A DNA stretch of 64,000 bases from Nocardia pseudobrasiliensis NBRC 108224 (GCF_001613105.1 NZ_BDBS01000060.1:1-64000), one strand, 5' to 3'; numbered from the stretch's first letter, positions 16,490 through 25,823 are shown. The notes: a model not told the origin generated them from the letters alone. Program-made: numbers and translations.

Positions 16490-17296
16490 CTATCGGCTGA
16501 CGGCCTTCTTGTACTGCGCGATCGCCAGCGGTACGAAGATCACCAGCAGTAGGGCCGTCCACAGCAGCGAGGCCAGAATCGGATGGTGCATCGGCCAGGC
16601 CGTCGAGGCGTTGGGCAGGGCGGAGCTGGTGTTGCCGAACAGCTGTCGGGACGCCTCGACCACCGCCGAGATCGGATTCCATTCGGCGACCACCCGCAGC
16701 ACCGTGGGCAGGCGGTTGGGGTCGACGAAGGTGTTGGCCACGAAGGTCGCCGGGAAGATGATGATGAATACCGCGTTGTTGTAGACCTCGGGCGTGCGGA
16801 TCGCCAAGCCCACCAGGGCCATCAACCACGAGACGGCATAGGCGAACAGCAGCAGGATCGCGAAGCCCGCGATCGCCTCCAGCAGAGAGGTGCGGATCCG
16901 CCAGCCGACCAGCAGCCCGGTCAGCGCCATCACGACCAGGCTGATGACATTGATGAACACGTCGCTGACCGTGCGGCCCAGCAGCACCGCGCTCGGCGAC
17001 ATCGGCAGTGAGCGGAAGCGGTCGATGATGCCGTTCTTGATGTCCTCGGCCATACCGAGGCCGGTCCAGGTGCTGCCGAAGATCACCGTCTGCGCGAAGA
17101 TTCCGGCGATGAGATATTCGCGGTAGCCGCGGCCGGGCATGTCGATCATGCTGCCCAGCACGTAGGCGAACAGCAGCACGAACATGATGGGCGACAGGGT
17201 GGTGAATACGAGTAGATCGGGTACGCGTTTGATCTTGATCAGATTGCGCTTGGTGATCGTCGCACCGTCGACCACGGCCATGGTTACCGGATTCAC
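16490..17296 (-). CDS. ABC-2 type transporter permease (DrrB-like)
   Basis: The 268-residue integral membrane protein has six membrane segments and the ABC-2 pattern: LLVFTTLSPIMFVLLFAYVL, then GLGMAEDIKNGIIDRFRSLP before the third helix, and ATFVANTFVDPNRLPTVLRV. This matches daunorubicin-resistance-type (DrrB) permeases that export lipids or drugs. GTG 17296 is chosen; ATG 17281 is the alternative. The ATP-binding partner that normally lies next to such a permease is missing on both sides, so it must pair with a distant ATPase or be an orphan. Confidence 0.87.
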   Translation of the reverse strand: MNPVTMAVVDGATITKRNLIKIKRVPDLLVFTTLSPIMFVLLFAYVLGSMIDMPGRGYREYLIAGIFAQTVIFGSTWTGLGMAEDIKNGIIDRFRSLPMSPSAVLLGRTVSDVFINVISLVVMALTGLLVGWRIRTSLLEAIAGFAILLLFAYAVSWLMALVGLAIRTPEVYNNAVFIIIFPATFVANTFVDPNRLPTVLRVVAEWNPISAVVEASRQLFGNTSSALPNASTAWPMHHPILASLLWTALLLVIFVPLAIAQYKKAVSR

Positions 17297-17398
17297 ACAC
17301 CGAAGTATGGCCGAGGGCACCGACAGATTCCGCGCGCTGCGCCGTTACACCCCCGGTTCCAGGGGCTGGACCGATGTCCAGGCAAACTCGATAGTCCT

Positions 17399-19048
17399 AT
17401 GGTGCTCCGGACGTTGATCTCGCGCGGCCTGCTCGGGCTGCTGTTGTTGGTGAGCTGCACGGCGACGGCCGTGGCCGCGCCGACCGTGCCCTATCAGTGG
17501 CGACAGGAATTCATCACCGCCCCCGACGGGGTGCGCCTGCACGCCGACATTCTGCGTCCGGCGGGTATGGCCGATGATGTGCGGACGCCGGTGGTGCTGA
17601 CGGTCAGTCCGTATCGGGCGCATCTGGCCTATCTGAGTCAGCCGCGATTGCAGGGCGGGCCCTCGACGGAGAATTTGCAGACCGAGATGTTCCTGCAGGC
17701 GGGCTACACCTATGTGATCGTCGATCTGCGCGGCTTCGGCGGATCCAACGGCTGCCCGGATTTCGGTGGTCCCGGTGAACGCGGGGATGTGGCCACCGCG
17801 GTGGAATGGGCGGCGGGACAACCGTGGTCGACCGGCCGGGTGGGGATGTTCGGCACCTCCTACGAGGCGTGGACCGGGCTGATGGGCCTGGCGACCAAAC
17901 CGCGGGGGTTGGCCGCGGTGGCTTCCTTCGAGCCGGTCGTCGATCCCTATTCATATCTGTACATGCAGGGCGTGGCCTGGAAGTTCTCCGGAAAGCCGGT
18001 GACCGAGAGCGGGGTTCGGCCCGCCGATCTGGCCGGATTCGAACATCTGCTGATCTCGGCCACGCCCGCGCATCCCGCGGATCCGGCCGAATATCAGATC
18101 AACGCCAACCGCAATCCGCTCGAATGCGCGCAGCCGTATGTGTCGAATATCGCCGATCACAATGGAGCGAGCGAATTCTGGCGCGATCGCGATCTGGTGG
18201 ACCGGTTGCGGGGCAATACGATTCCGCTGTTTCTGGGTCAGGGGTTCGTGGATTACAACACCCGTGCCTATCGGGTCTTCGATGTGTGGAACAACCTCGG
18301 GCCGGGTGAGCACAAGGCGTGGTACGGGCAGTGGGGGCATCGCACCTGTCATATCGATTGCGGGACACCGCAATTCGATAGCGAGTTGCTCGCCTTCTTC
18401 GATCGGCATGTGGCGGGCAAGGATGTGGCGGTACCGGGACCGCGGATCACCGTGGGGCGCTTCGACGGCCAGTGGCGCGGGGAACAGAGCTGGCCGCCCG
18501 CCGATTCGCGGCGGGTGGCGGTGACGCTGCGGCCCGGCTCCTACACCGATCGCGGGCTGCCGCCCGGGCCGGATCGGGAGTTCTGGTCGGTGTCCCAGTC
18601 GCTGGACCGGGATCAGCAGCTGTCCGGAATCCCCACGGCCGCACTGTCGTTGCGCGGTCCGGCCGAGGCGACGGTAGCGGTGGAGCTCTACGATATCGCC
18701 CCCGACGGGCGCGCGACGGTGATCACCCGCGGCATCGCACCCGTGCGCGACAGCGCCGAGGTGCGGCTGCTCGGACAGGACTGGCTGGTGAGTGCGGGGC
18801 ATCGGATCGGGTTCCGGATCACCGATGTCGTCGACGACGTGTGGTCGCACACCCCGGCCGACGCGCGGGTCGAGGTGACCGACGCGCGGGTGGAGTTGCC
18901 GCTGCTGACCGGTGAGCGCATCTCCGATGTGGCGGGCGCGGTGACCGACAGCATCCCGAAGTGGCGGGCGGAGAAGTCCGTCACGGTGGCCGCGGATGTG
19001 CTGAACAATGCAACGGTGACCATCCCCCTGCCCGACCGCGGCCGATGA
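17399..19048 (+). CDS. Secreted CocE/NonD family hydrolase
   Basis: The 549-residue protein begins with a signal peptide (LISRGLLGLLLLVSCTATAV, cleavage near AAPT). It has the X-Pro dipeptidyl-peptidase/cocaine-esterase fold: nucleophile Ser in RVGMFGTSYEAWTGLMG, the acid residue around FLGQGFVDYNT, His in WGQWGHRTCH, and a C-terminal jelly-roll part with GHRIGFRITDVVDDVWSH. These enzymes cleave esters or amides outside the cell; the substrate is unknown. Its stop overlaps the next ATG (ATGA), so the peptidase downstream is translationally coupled. Confidence 0.87.
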   Translation: MVLRTLISRGLLGLLLLVSCTATAVAAPTVPYQWRQEFITAPDGVRLHADILRPAGMADDVRTPVVLTVSPYRAHLAYLSQPRLQGGPSTENLQTEMFLQAGYTYVIVDLRGFGGSNGCPDFGGPGERGDVATAVEWAAGQPWSTGRVGMFGTSYEAWTGLMGLATKPRGLAAVASFEPVVDPYSYLYMQGVAWKFSGKPVTESGVRPADLAGFEHLLISATPAHPADPAEYQINANRNPLECAQPYVSNIADHNGASEFWRDRDLVDRLRGNTIPLFLGQGFVDYNTRAYRVFDVWNNLGPGEHKAWYGQWGHRTCHIDCGTPQFDSELLAFFDRHVAGKDVAVPGPRITVGRFDGQWRGEQSWPPADSRRVAVTLRPGSYTDRGLPPGPDREFWSVSQSLDRDQQLSGIPTAALSLRGPAEATVAVELYDIAPDGRATVITRGIAPVRDSAEVRLLGQDWLVSAGHRIGFRITDVVDDVWSHTPADARVEVTDARVELPLLTGERISDVAGAVTDSIPKWRAEKSVTVAADVLNNATVTIPLPDRGR

Positions 19049-20397
19049 CCGCCCGCGCGCCGGGCGTAGACGACGAGACCGCCGAGCGGCTGGCGGCCGC
19101 GCTGCGCTGCGCGACCGTGTCCACCGAGGGCGGCGAACCCGCCGACGCCGAATTCGATCGACTGGCGGCGCTGCTGGAACGGTTTTATCCGCTGGCGCAT
19201 TCGCGGCTGGAGTTGGCGCGGTTCGGGCACAGCCGGTTGTACCGCTGGGCGGGGACCGAGCCCGGGACCGCGGCGATTCTGCTGGCGCATCTGGATGTTG
19301 TGCCCGTCGACGACGAGACGCGCTGGACCCATCCGCCCTTCGCCGGGGTGGTCGACGACGAATTCGTCTGGGGGCGTGGGGCGATCGACGACAAGAGCCG
19401 GGCGCTGGCGATTCTCGAGGCGGTCGAGCAGGCGCTGGCGGCCGGGCGGCGGCCGCGGCGCACGGTGTATCTGGCGTTCGGGCACGACGAGGAGGTCTTC
19501 GGGGTCGGCGGCGCGGGCCGGATGGCGGCGCGGCTGCGGGCCGATGGGGTGCGGGCGGAGTTGCTGTTGGACGAGGGTGGGGTGATCCTGTCCGGGATGC
19601 CTCCGGCGACCCGGCCGGTCGCCTCGATCATGGTGGGCGAAAAGGGTTGGGCCACGGTGCGTCTGGCGGTGACCGATACCGGTGGACATTCGTCCATGCC
19701 TGGGCGGCGGACCGCGGTCGGGCGCATCGCCCGGGCCGTCGCGCGGGTGCAGGACCATCCGCTGCCGCTGCGGTTGACGCCGGTGATCATCGATATGCTC
19801 GAGCGATTGCGGCCCGCGTTTCCGCTGCCGCTGCGCCGAGCGCTCGGCGTACTACCGCGCGGCGGCGCTGCCGTGACCCGAATCCTGGCCCTGCGACCGC
19901 AGACCGAGGCCCTGGTGCGCACCACCACCGCACCCACGGTCATCCGGGGCGGCGTGAAGGCCAACGTCCTGCCTCAGCACGCCGAGGCCCTGGTGAATTT
20001 CCGCATCCTGCAGGGCGATTCGGTCTCCGACGTCCTGGCCCACTGCCGCCGGGTGATCCGCGACAACCAGGTATCGGTCACCCTCCACGGCATCTCCTCC
20101 GAACCCTCCCCCATCAGCCCCACCGGCCCCACCTTCACCCTCATAGCCGACATCACCCGCACCCTCGTCCCCGAGGCCATCGTCACCACCGGAATAGTCC
20201 CCGGCGCCACCGACTCCCGCCACTACGAGGGCCTGGCCACCACCCGCTGCAACTTCGCCCCCATCCTCCTGGCCCCCGAAGACCTGCTACGCATCCACGG
20301 CACAGACGAACGCCTCTCCCGAGAAAACTACGCCCGCCTGATCGAATTCAACCGCCGCTTACTCGACCACCTCACCGAACCCCCCACCGCTCGCTAG
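19045..20397 (+). CDS. M20 family zinc carboxypeptidase
   Basis: The 450-residue protein has M20 metal ligands in order: LLAHLDVVPVDD (His and Asp), GRGAIDDKSRALAILE (bridging Asp), and AFGHDEEVFG (catalytic and metal Glu). The arrangement resembles carboxypeptidase S and related dipeptidases. The dimerisation insert DTGGHSSMPGRRTAVG follows. ATG 19045 overlaps the TGA of the hydrolase gene upstream, so the pair forms one operon; no signal peptide is present, so this partner acts inside the cell. The CDS end lies inside a hairpin at 20381-20412. The last 300 bases are unusually rich in CC-starting codons. Confidence 0.87.
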   Translation: MTARAPGVDDETAERLAAALRCATVSTEGGEPADAEFDRLAALLERFYPLAHSRLELARFGHSRLYRWAGTEPGTAAILLAHLDVVPVDDETRWTHPPFAGVVDDEFVWGRGAIDDKSRALAILEAVEQALAAGRRPRRTVYLAFGHDEEVFGVGGAGRMAARLRADGVRAELLLDEGGVILSGMPPATRPVASIMVGEKGWATVRLAVTDTGGHSSMPGRRTAVGRIARAVARVQDHPLPLRLTPVIIDMLERLRPAFPLPLRRALGVLPRGGAAVTRILALRPQTEALVRTTTAPTVIRGGVKANVLPQHAEALVNFRILQGDSVSDVLAHCRRVIRDNQVSVTLHGISSEPSPISPTGPTFTLIADITRTLVPEAIVTTGIVPGATDSRHYEGLATTRCNFAPILLAPEDLLRIHGTDERLSRENYARLIEFNRRLLDHLTEPPTAR

Positions 20398-20412
20398 CGC
20401 TCGCGGTGGGGG
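20381..20412. terminator. Hairpin overlapping the end of the M20 peptidase gene
   Basis: A perfect 10-bp stem (CCCCCACCGC at 20381-20390 with 20403-20412) encloses the TAG stop codon in its loop. Confidence 0.6.
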
Positions 20413-20579
20413 AACGAGGGACTGCGTCGTCGTGAGGGACCAGGCACGGCGAAACCACGAGGCAGGGCACGCGAAATCGCAGGGGGAATGCGTCACGGAA
20501 ACGCCGAGGGAAAGGCATCACCGAACCGCCGAGGGCAGTGTGGGATTCGTGGGGTGGATCGGTGGTGTTGTCGCGGGGC

Positions 20580-20726
20580 TCAGCGGGTGAAGACGGATGT
20601 CACGGAGCGGGCGGTCAGGGCGGCGGCTTCGGTGGGGGTGATCTGGTTGCGGGCGAGTTGGAGTAGTAGGCCCTCGATCAGGGCCGATAGTGCGCGGGCA
20701 TCGTGTAGGGCTTCGGAGCGGGGCGT
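20580..20726 (-). pseudogene. TetR-family regulator, C-terminal remnant
   Basis: On the minus strand, from a TGA at 20727-20729 to the TGA at 20580-20582, the frame reads ALHDARALSALIEGLLLQLA, then RNQITPTEAAALTARSVTSV and FTR. This is the end of a TetR-type regulator (the helix with ARALSALIEGLLL is typical). There is no start codon and no DNA-binding domain. The flanking gap 20398-20921 contains no intact gene in any frame, so this is a decayed remnant. Confidence 0.6.
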
Positions 20727-20921
20727 TCATCGCGTTCGCACGACATGGCGACCCGGGCTGGCGACGATTCGACAATGTTGAACGCGTCCACCGCATCTGG
20801 AAAACCCCACCGGCGCTCGGCCACGACCCCCTGTCCGCCTCCCGCCGCATCTGGCAGCGCCGGACAGCCCGCGAATCGCGGTAACGGCGACATCCTGTGG
20901 CGGTCAGGTCACAATGGCGGG

Positions 20922-21761
20922 ATGAGTGGAACCGAGACGGGTGGGTTCGAGGGCCGGGCTGGGCGGATTTTCTGGCGGGCCTGGTTGCCCGACGGTGCGG
21001 TGCGCGGGGTGGTCGCGCTGGTGCATGGGGTTGCCGAGCATTCGGGGCGGTACGAATACGTCGGGCGGTGGTTGGCCGATGCGGGGTTCGCGGTGTACGC
21101 GCCCGATCACATCGGGCACGGGCGTTCGGCCGGGGGTAAGTCGAATATCGAGTCCATCGACGGGGCCGCGGACAATGTGATGACGCTGCTCGAATCGGCT
21201 TCGGCGAAGCATCCGGGAGTGCCGCGATTCATCGTTGCCCACAGTATGGGCAGTTTGATCACGCTGCGGCTGGCCACCCGGGCGGCATTGGATGTCGCGG
21301 GTATCGCGGTGTCCGCGCCGCCACTGGTGATCGAGGCGGGGAACGCGGTGCAGCGGCTGGCGGCTCCGATACTGAGTCGGTGGACGCCCAATCTCGGTGT
21401 ACTGCGGCTGGATTCGGCCACGATCAGTCGCGATCCGGAGGTGGTGCGCGCCTACGACACCGATCCGCTGGTCTTCCGCGGCGCACTGCCCGCCCGCACC
21501 GCGAACGAAATGCTGCGGAACGCCGAGGCGGTGACGCGGAACCTGAATCGGCTCACCGTGCCCACCCTGGTCATGCACGGCACCGGCGATCAGCTGGCAT
21601 CCCCGGCGAGCACCGATCTCATCGAGCGCGACGCCGCCGCGAAGGACCTCACCGTGCGTCGCTACGAGGGCCTGTATCACGAGATCTTCAACGAGCCCGA
21701 ACGCGATGTCGTGCTGACCGATCTGGTCGAATGGTTGGAGAAACATCTCGGCGACAACTGA
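20922..21761 (+). CDS. Monoacylglycerol lipase-like alpha/beta hydrolase
   Basis: The 279-residue protein has the serine aminopeptidase/monoglyceride lipase layout: oxyanion loop VALVHGVAEHSGRY, nucleophile in IVAHSMGSLITLRL, acid in VMHGTGDQLASP and His in YEGLYHEIFNEP. It resembles M. tuberculosis Rv0183, which hydrolyses monoacylglycerols. No signal peptide is seen. ATG 20922 is chosen because the hydrolase domain starts soon after; a CACAAT element lies seven bases upstream, compatible with a leaderless message. Confidence 0.87.
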   Translation: MSGTETGGFEGRAGRIFWRAWLPDGAVRGVVALVHGVAEHSGRYEYVGRWLADAGFAVYAPDHIGHGRSAGGKSNIESIDGAADNVMTLLESASAKHPGVPRFIVAHSMGSLITLRLATRAALDVAGIAVSAPPLVIEAGNAVQRLAAPILSRWTPNLGVLRLDSATISRDPEVVRAYDTDPLVFRGALPARTANEMLRNAEAVTRNLNRLTVPTLVMHGTGDQLASPASTDLIERDAAAKDLTVRRYEGLYHEIFNEPERDVVLTDLVEWLEKHLGDN

Positions 21762-21823
21762 GACAAGATCACGATTTGCCCGGCTACGCCCCGATTGTTC
21801 AGCTGATGGCAACCGGGCGCTGC

Positions 21824-21829
21824 TAGCGT
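21824..21829 (+). promoter_or_regulatory. -10 box (TAGCGT) of the deacetylase-glycosyltransferase operon
   Basis: TAGCGT ends six bases before GTG 21836, with no Shine-Dalgarno sequence. A leaderless transcript is likely. Confidence 0.6.
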
Positions 21830-21835
21830 GCGCCC

Positions 21836-22603
21836 GTGTCCGCACGTCTGGTGGTGAGTATCCATGATGTCGCTCCGGCCAGTGAGGCCGAGACCGCGCG
21901 CTGGTGCGCCGATGCCGACGCGTTCGGAATTCCGGTGTCGCTACTGGTGATACCGGGTCCGTGGCGTGGCTTCCGGCTGTCCGAAGCGCCCGATTACGGC
22001 ATGTTCCTGCGCGAGCGCAGAGCCCACGGCGACGAGATCATGTTGCACGGCTGGGATCATCGCGCGCCGGAGGACGGTTCGTTCTTACGCCGGGCCATCG
22101 CCCGGCTGGTGGCCCGCGGCGCGGCCGAATTCGCCGCCCTCGACGAGACGGCCGCCGATGCCCGGCTGCGGCCCGCGATCGCGGTCATGGACGAAATGGG
22201 CCTGGCGACAACCGGATTCACCCCGCCGGGCTGGCTGGCCTCGCCCGCCGCGCTGCGGCTGCTGCGCCGGGCCGGGTTCTCCCACACCACCGACCATTTC
22301 GGCGTCCGCGATCTGCGGTCCGGCCGCCGCCACCGCGGCTTCGCCCTGTCCCAGCGCCCGGGCGGCCGCGGTGAACAGACCGCGGCCTGGCTGATGCGCA
22401 CCCTGGCCCAGCGCACCGCCCTGCGCGGCGGATTCGTGCGCATCGCCCTGCACCCCGACGATCTACACCGCCCCGGACTGCGCGCCGCCGCCCTGCGCGC
22501 GATCGATGCCGCACTCACCGCCGGGGCCCGCCCGATGACCTACGCGGAGGTGATCGGCTGCGCGGGTACACGAGTCGTCGCGCCGCGCGAGGTGATCGGC
22601 TGA
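21836..22603 (+). CDS. DUF2334 polysaccharide deacetylase-like protein
   Basis: The 255-residue protein begins MSARLVVSIHDVAPASEAET. It has metal-site motifs of the NodB-related DUF2334 group: SIHDVAP (Asp), EIMLHGWDHR (two His) and RIALHPDDLH. These enzymes are thought to remove acetyl groups from sugars. No signal peptide is visible, so it should act in the cytoplasm. The start is GTG 21836, six bases after a TAGCGT box. Its TGA overlaps the ATG of the next gene, a glycosyltransferase, so the two probably act on the same glycan or glycolipid, as in mycothiol-like N-acetylglucosaminyl transfer followed by deacetylation; that pairing is inference. Confidence 0.85.
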   Translation: MSARLVVSIHDVAPASEAETARWCADADAFGIPVSLLVIPGPWRGFRLSEAPDYGMFLRERRAHGDEIMLHGWDHRAPEDGSFLRRAIARLVARGAAEFAALDETAADARLRPAIAVMDEMGLATTGFTPPGWLASPAALRLLRRAGFSHTTDHFGVRDLRSGRRHRGFALSQRPGGRGEQTAAWLMRTLAQRTALRGGFVRIALHPDDLHRPGLRAAALRAIDAALTAGARPMTYAEVIGCAGTRVVAPREVIG

Positions 22604-23772
22604 TGCGCATCGTGCAGCTCGCCAACTTCTACACCCCGGCCTCGGGTGGGCTGCGCACCTGTGTCGACGAGACCGGCCGCGGCTATCTTGCCGCCGGACA
22701 CGACCGCGTGCTGGTGGTGCCCGGACTCGTCGACGCCGATGAACTCACCGACGCCGGACGCCGAATCACGCTGCGCGGCCCACGTTTCGGCGGCGCGGGC
22801 TACCACGTGCTCACCGCACGCCGCGCCCGGCCGCTGCTGGAACGGCTGCGCCCGGACGTCCTGGAATGCAGCGACAAACTCAGCGTGCGCTGGCTCGCGC
22901 CGTGGGCCCGCCGCGCCGGGGTGCCGCTGGTGCTGTTCTCCCACGAGCGCATCGACGCCATCCTGCGCCCCCGGGTGCCGCCCGGCTTCCCGCTGGTCAC
23001 CGCCGCGGATCTGGCCAATCGTCGACTGTCGGCCCGCGCCCGGCACATCATCGTCACCTCCGGCTTCGCCCGCGACGAATTCACCCGCATCGGCGCGCGC
23101 AATGTGCACCGGATTCCGCTGGGCGTCGATCTCGAGACCTTCCATCCGCTCGACCCGTTCACCGACGTCGGACCGCTACGCCTGGTCGTTGACAGCCGAA
23201 ACGACCGGCCCGCAACGCTTTCCGCCGATCGCGCCGTGGTGGGCCTGGTCCTGGTGAGCAGGCTCTCTCGCGAGAAGCGACCCGGCCACGCGATCGAGGC
23301 GCTGCGCCTGCTGCGCGAGGGCGGCATCGATGCCGAACTGACCGTGATCGGCGACGGCCCCCTGCGAGATCGGCTGCGCGAGCAGGCCTTCGGTCTCCCG
23401 GTGACCTTCACAGGCCATGTCTCCGACCGCACCACCGTGGCCCGCATGGTCGCCGCCGCCGATATCGCCGTCTGCCCCTCCCCCGCCGAAACCTTCGGCT
23501 TGGCCGTTCTCGAGGCCCTGGCCTGCGGCACGCCCGTCGTGGTCCCCCGTGCGGGCGCGGCCCGCGAACTGCTCGGCGCGCCGGGCTCGGGCCTCGAATG
23601 CGACGGCACCCCGGCGGGTCTGGCCGCCTCGGTGGCCACCCTGCTCGCGGTTCCCGAACGCGCCCGCCGCGGCGCGGCCCGCCGCAGCGCCGAACGTTTC
23701 CCGTGGTCGGCCACGGTCGCCGATTTACTGTCGCTCTACGCCGATTTCGAACCGACCGCCCGCTCGGCCTGA
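22603..23772 (+). CDS. GT4 family glycosyltransferase
   Basis: The 389-residue protein has a GT-B fold. The N-terminal domain begins MRIVQLANFYTPASGGLRTC; the C-terminal donor domain has VSRLSREKRPGHAIEALRLL, VIGDGPLRDRL and the E-x7-E signature ETFGLAVLEALACGTPVV. These point to a retaining nucleotide-sugar enzyme of family GT4. Acceptor and sugar are unknown; GT4 members in this group make phosphatidylinositol mannosides, mycothiol and trehalose lipids. It is coupled to the upstream deacetylase-like gene by an ATG/TGA overlap. Confidence 0.88.
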   Translation: MRIVQLANFYTPASGGLRTCVDETGRGYLAAGHDRVLVVPGLVDADELTDAGRRITLRGPRFGGAGYHVLTARRARPLLERLRPDVLECSDKLSVRWLAPWARRAGVPLVLFSHERIDAILRPRVPPGFPLVTAADLANRRLSARARHIIVTSGFARDEFTRIGARNVHRIPLGVDLETFHPLDPFTDVGPLRLVVDSRNDRPATLSADRAVVGLVLVSRLSREKRPGHAIEALRLLREGGIDAELTVIGDGPLRDRLREQAFGLPVTFTGHVSDRTTVARMVAAADIAVCPSPAETFGLAVLEALACGTPVVVPRAGAARELLGAPGSGLECDGTPAGLAASVATLLAVPERARRGAARRSAERFPWSATVADLLSLYADFEPTARSA

Positions 23773-23910
23773 ACTCCAGAAATGAGAACCGCCACCGGGC
23801 CGACCTGAGCCCAAAGATGCCGTCGCTCGACCGATCCGATCGGAGGTAGGGCCAGCCCCACCCCGGGGCGTGGGCGGGCCGGGTGGAGTGGCGGGCCGGC
23901 GTCGGGAATC

Positions 23911-25167
23911 GTGAACGACATGTTCGACATTGCCCAGGTTCGGCGGCGGCTGGTGTATCTGCTCAGCGGCCTGCCCATCGCACTCGTCAGCTTTCTCGTG
24001 CTGGTCTGCGGGTTGTGTGTGGGGGTCGGGTCGTTTTCGGTTTTTCTCGGGCTGCCGCTGCTCGCGGGGACGCTGTGGGCCGCTCGCGGGTTCGCCGGGC
24101 TCGAGCGCCACCGGGTCGCCGCGCTGACGGGGAAGCCGTTTCCCCCGGCCCGGTACGAACCGAGCGCCGGCAGTATTCCGCGCAGGCTCTGGGCGATGCT
24201 CAGAAGTCCTGCGAACTGGCGCGAGGTGGCGCACGGGTTGGTAGTCCTGCCCGTCGCCGTAGTCACCTGGGGTATCGCCCTGATCTGGGTCGTCGGCGCG
24301 CTCGCGGGTCTGCTGTCGCCGCTCTACGCCTGGTCGCTGCCCCGCTACCCCGACAACACCGGCCTCGCCGATCTGCTGGGCATGCATTCGGTACTGGCCA
24401 CGATCGTGGTGAATGTGGTGCTGGGCCTGGTGTTCCTGGCCACGTTGCCCGTCGTGCTGCGCGGGCTGACCGGACCACACATCGCCCTGGCCCGCGCGCT
24501 GCTGACCGACGAGAAGGCCGAATTGCGCGCCCGCACCGAACAACTCACCGCCAGCCGCAGCGCCGCCGCCCAGGCGGAGGCCCAGAATCTGCGCCGGGTG
24601 GAACGCGATATCCACGACGGGCCGCAGCAGCGACTGGTCCGGCTGACCATGGACCTCGAATCCGCGCGCCGCCGCATGAACGATGATCCCGAGGCCGCCC
24701 GGACCCTGGTCGACGAGGCGCTCACCCAGACCCACGAGGCGCTGCGGGAACTGCGCGCGGTATCGCGCGGTATCGCGCCGCCCATCCTCATCGACCGCGG
24801 CCTCACCGCCGCATTGGCCGCGGCCGCCGACCGCTGCCCGATTCCCGCCACCCTCGACTGCGCGCTGCCCGAGGGCGACCGACTCGCCGAATCGGTCGAG
24901 AACGCGGCCTATTTCGTGGTGAGCGAGGCGCTGACCAATGTCGCCAAACACGCGCGCGCCACCGCGTGCGCGGTGACGGTGAGCATCGAAGCCGCGACGC
25001 TGTGGCTGCGGGTGGCCGACGACGGGATCGGCGGGGCCCATCTCGGCAAGGGCCACGGTCTGGCCGGGCTGGCCGATCGCCTGGCCGGGGTCGACGGCCG
25101 CCTCGACGTGCACAGCCCGGCGGGCGGTCCGACGGTGCTGACCGCCGAGATTCCGCTGGCCCAGTAG
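23911..25167 (+). CDS. NarL-type sensor histidine kinase
   Basis: The 418-residue membrane protein has an N-terminal sensor region with four helices (for example LPIALVSFLVLVCGLCVGVG), a short coiled segment, and the HisKA_3 motif RRVERDIHDGPQQRLVRL with the phospho-accepting His. The C-terminal ATPase has NVAKHARATACAV (N box) and ADDGIGG with GHGLAGLADRLAGVDG (G boxes). GTG 23911 is taken; ATG 23920 is also possible. It pairs with the response regulator that follows 11 bases later. The signal is unknown. Confidence 0.9.
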   Translation: MNDMFDIAQVRRRLVYLLSGLPIALVSFLVLVCGLCVGVGSFSVFLGLPLLAGTLWAARGFAGLERHRVAALTGKPFPPARYEPSAGSIPRRLWAMLRSPANWREVAHGLVVLPVAVVTWGIALIWVVGALAGLLSPLYAWSLPRYPDNTGLADLLGMHSVLATIVVNVVLGLVFLATLPVVLRGLTGPHIALARALLTDEKAELRARTEQLTASRSAAAQAEAQNLRRVERDIHDGPQQRLVRLTMDLESARRRMNDDPEAARTLVDEALTQTHEALRELRAVSRGIAPPILIDRGLTAALAAAADRCPIPATLDCALPEGDRLAESVENAAYFVVSEALTNVAKHARATACAVTVSIEAATLWLRVADDGIGGAHLGKGHGLAGLADRLAGVDGRLDVHSPAGGPTVLTAEIPLAQ

Positions 25168-25170
25168 CAT
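25165..25170 (+). promoter_or_regulatory. -10 box (TAGCAT) formed from the kinase stop codon
   Basis: The TAG stop of the kinase gene is the first half of TAGCAT, which ends eight bases before the response regulator GTG 25179. This suggests an internal leaderless promoter. Confidence 0.5.
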
Positions 25171-25178
25171 GTCCGTCC

Positions 25179-25823
25179 GTGCGTGTGGTGCTGGCCGAGG
25201 ATTCGATGCTGCTTCGTGAGGGCCTGGTTCGATTACTGGACGAGGCGGGCGCGACCGTGGTCGAGGCGGTGGGCGACGGCGAGGAACTGGTCCGCGCGGT
25301 GGTCGAACACCGACCCGATATCGCCGTCACCGATGTGCGCATGCCGCCCTCGTTCACCACCGAGGGGCTGCGCGCGGCGCTCGAGGCGCGGCGGCGCGCG
25401 CCGGGAACCGCGGTACTGGTGCTGTCGCAGTACGTCGAGCAGTCCTACGCCTCCGATCTGCTCGCCGAGGCGGGCGTCGGCGGCGTCGGCTATCTGCTCA
25501 AGGATCGAATCTCCAAGCTGGAGGAGCTGTCCGACGCGCTGCACCGGGTGTCCGAGGGCGGCACCGTACTCGACCCCGAGGTCGTGTCCGGACTGTTCGC
25601 CCGCCGCCGGCGTGGTCCGCTCGACGAGCTCACCCCGCGCGAGCGGCAGGTGCTCGAACTCATGGCGCAGGGCCGCACCAACCGGGCGATCAGCAAGCGA
25701 TTGGATATCAGCGCGGGCGGCGTGGAGAAGCATGTGTCCTCGATCTTCGCCAAACTCGCGCTGCCGCCCTCCGACGACGATCACCGCCGCGTACTGGCCG
25801 TGGTGGCCTGGCTCAGCGGGTAG
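25179..25823 (+). CDS. LuxR/NarL-family response regulator
   Basis: The 214-residue protein begins MRVVLAEDSMLLREGLVRLL. The receiver has acidic residues ED near the start, the phospho-accepting Asp in DIAVTDVRMPP, and Lys in GYLLKDRI. The LuxR helix-turn-helix follows: LTPRERQVLELMAQGRTNRA and SKRLDISAGGVEKHVSSI. GTG 25179 places the receiver at the first residue. It is the partner of the kinase just upstream. The neighbouring glycerol dehydrogenase gene may be a target, but nothing in the sequence proves this. Confidence 0.92.
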   Translation: MRVVLAEDSMLLREGLVRLLDEAGATVVEAVGDGEELVRAVVEHRPDIAVTDVRMPPSFTTEGLRAALEARRRAPGTAVLVLSQYVEQSYASDLLAEAGVGGVGYLLKDRISKLEELSDALHRVSEGGTVLDPEVVSGLFARRRRGPLDELTPRERQVLELMAQGRTNRAISKRLDISAGGVEKHVSSIFAKLALPPSDDDHRRVLAVVAWLSG

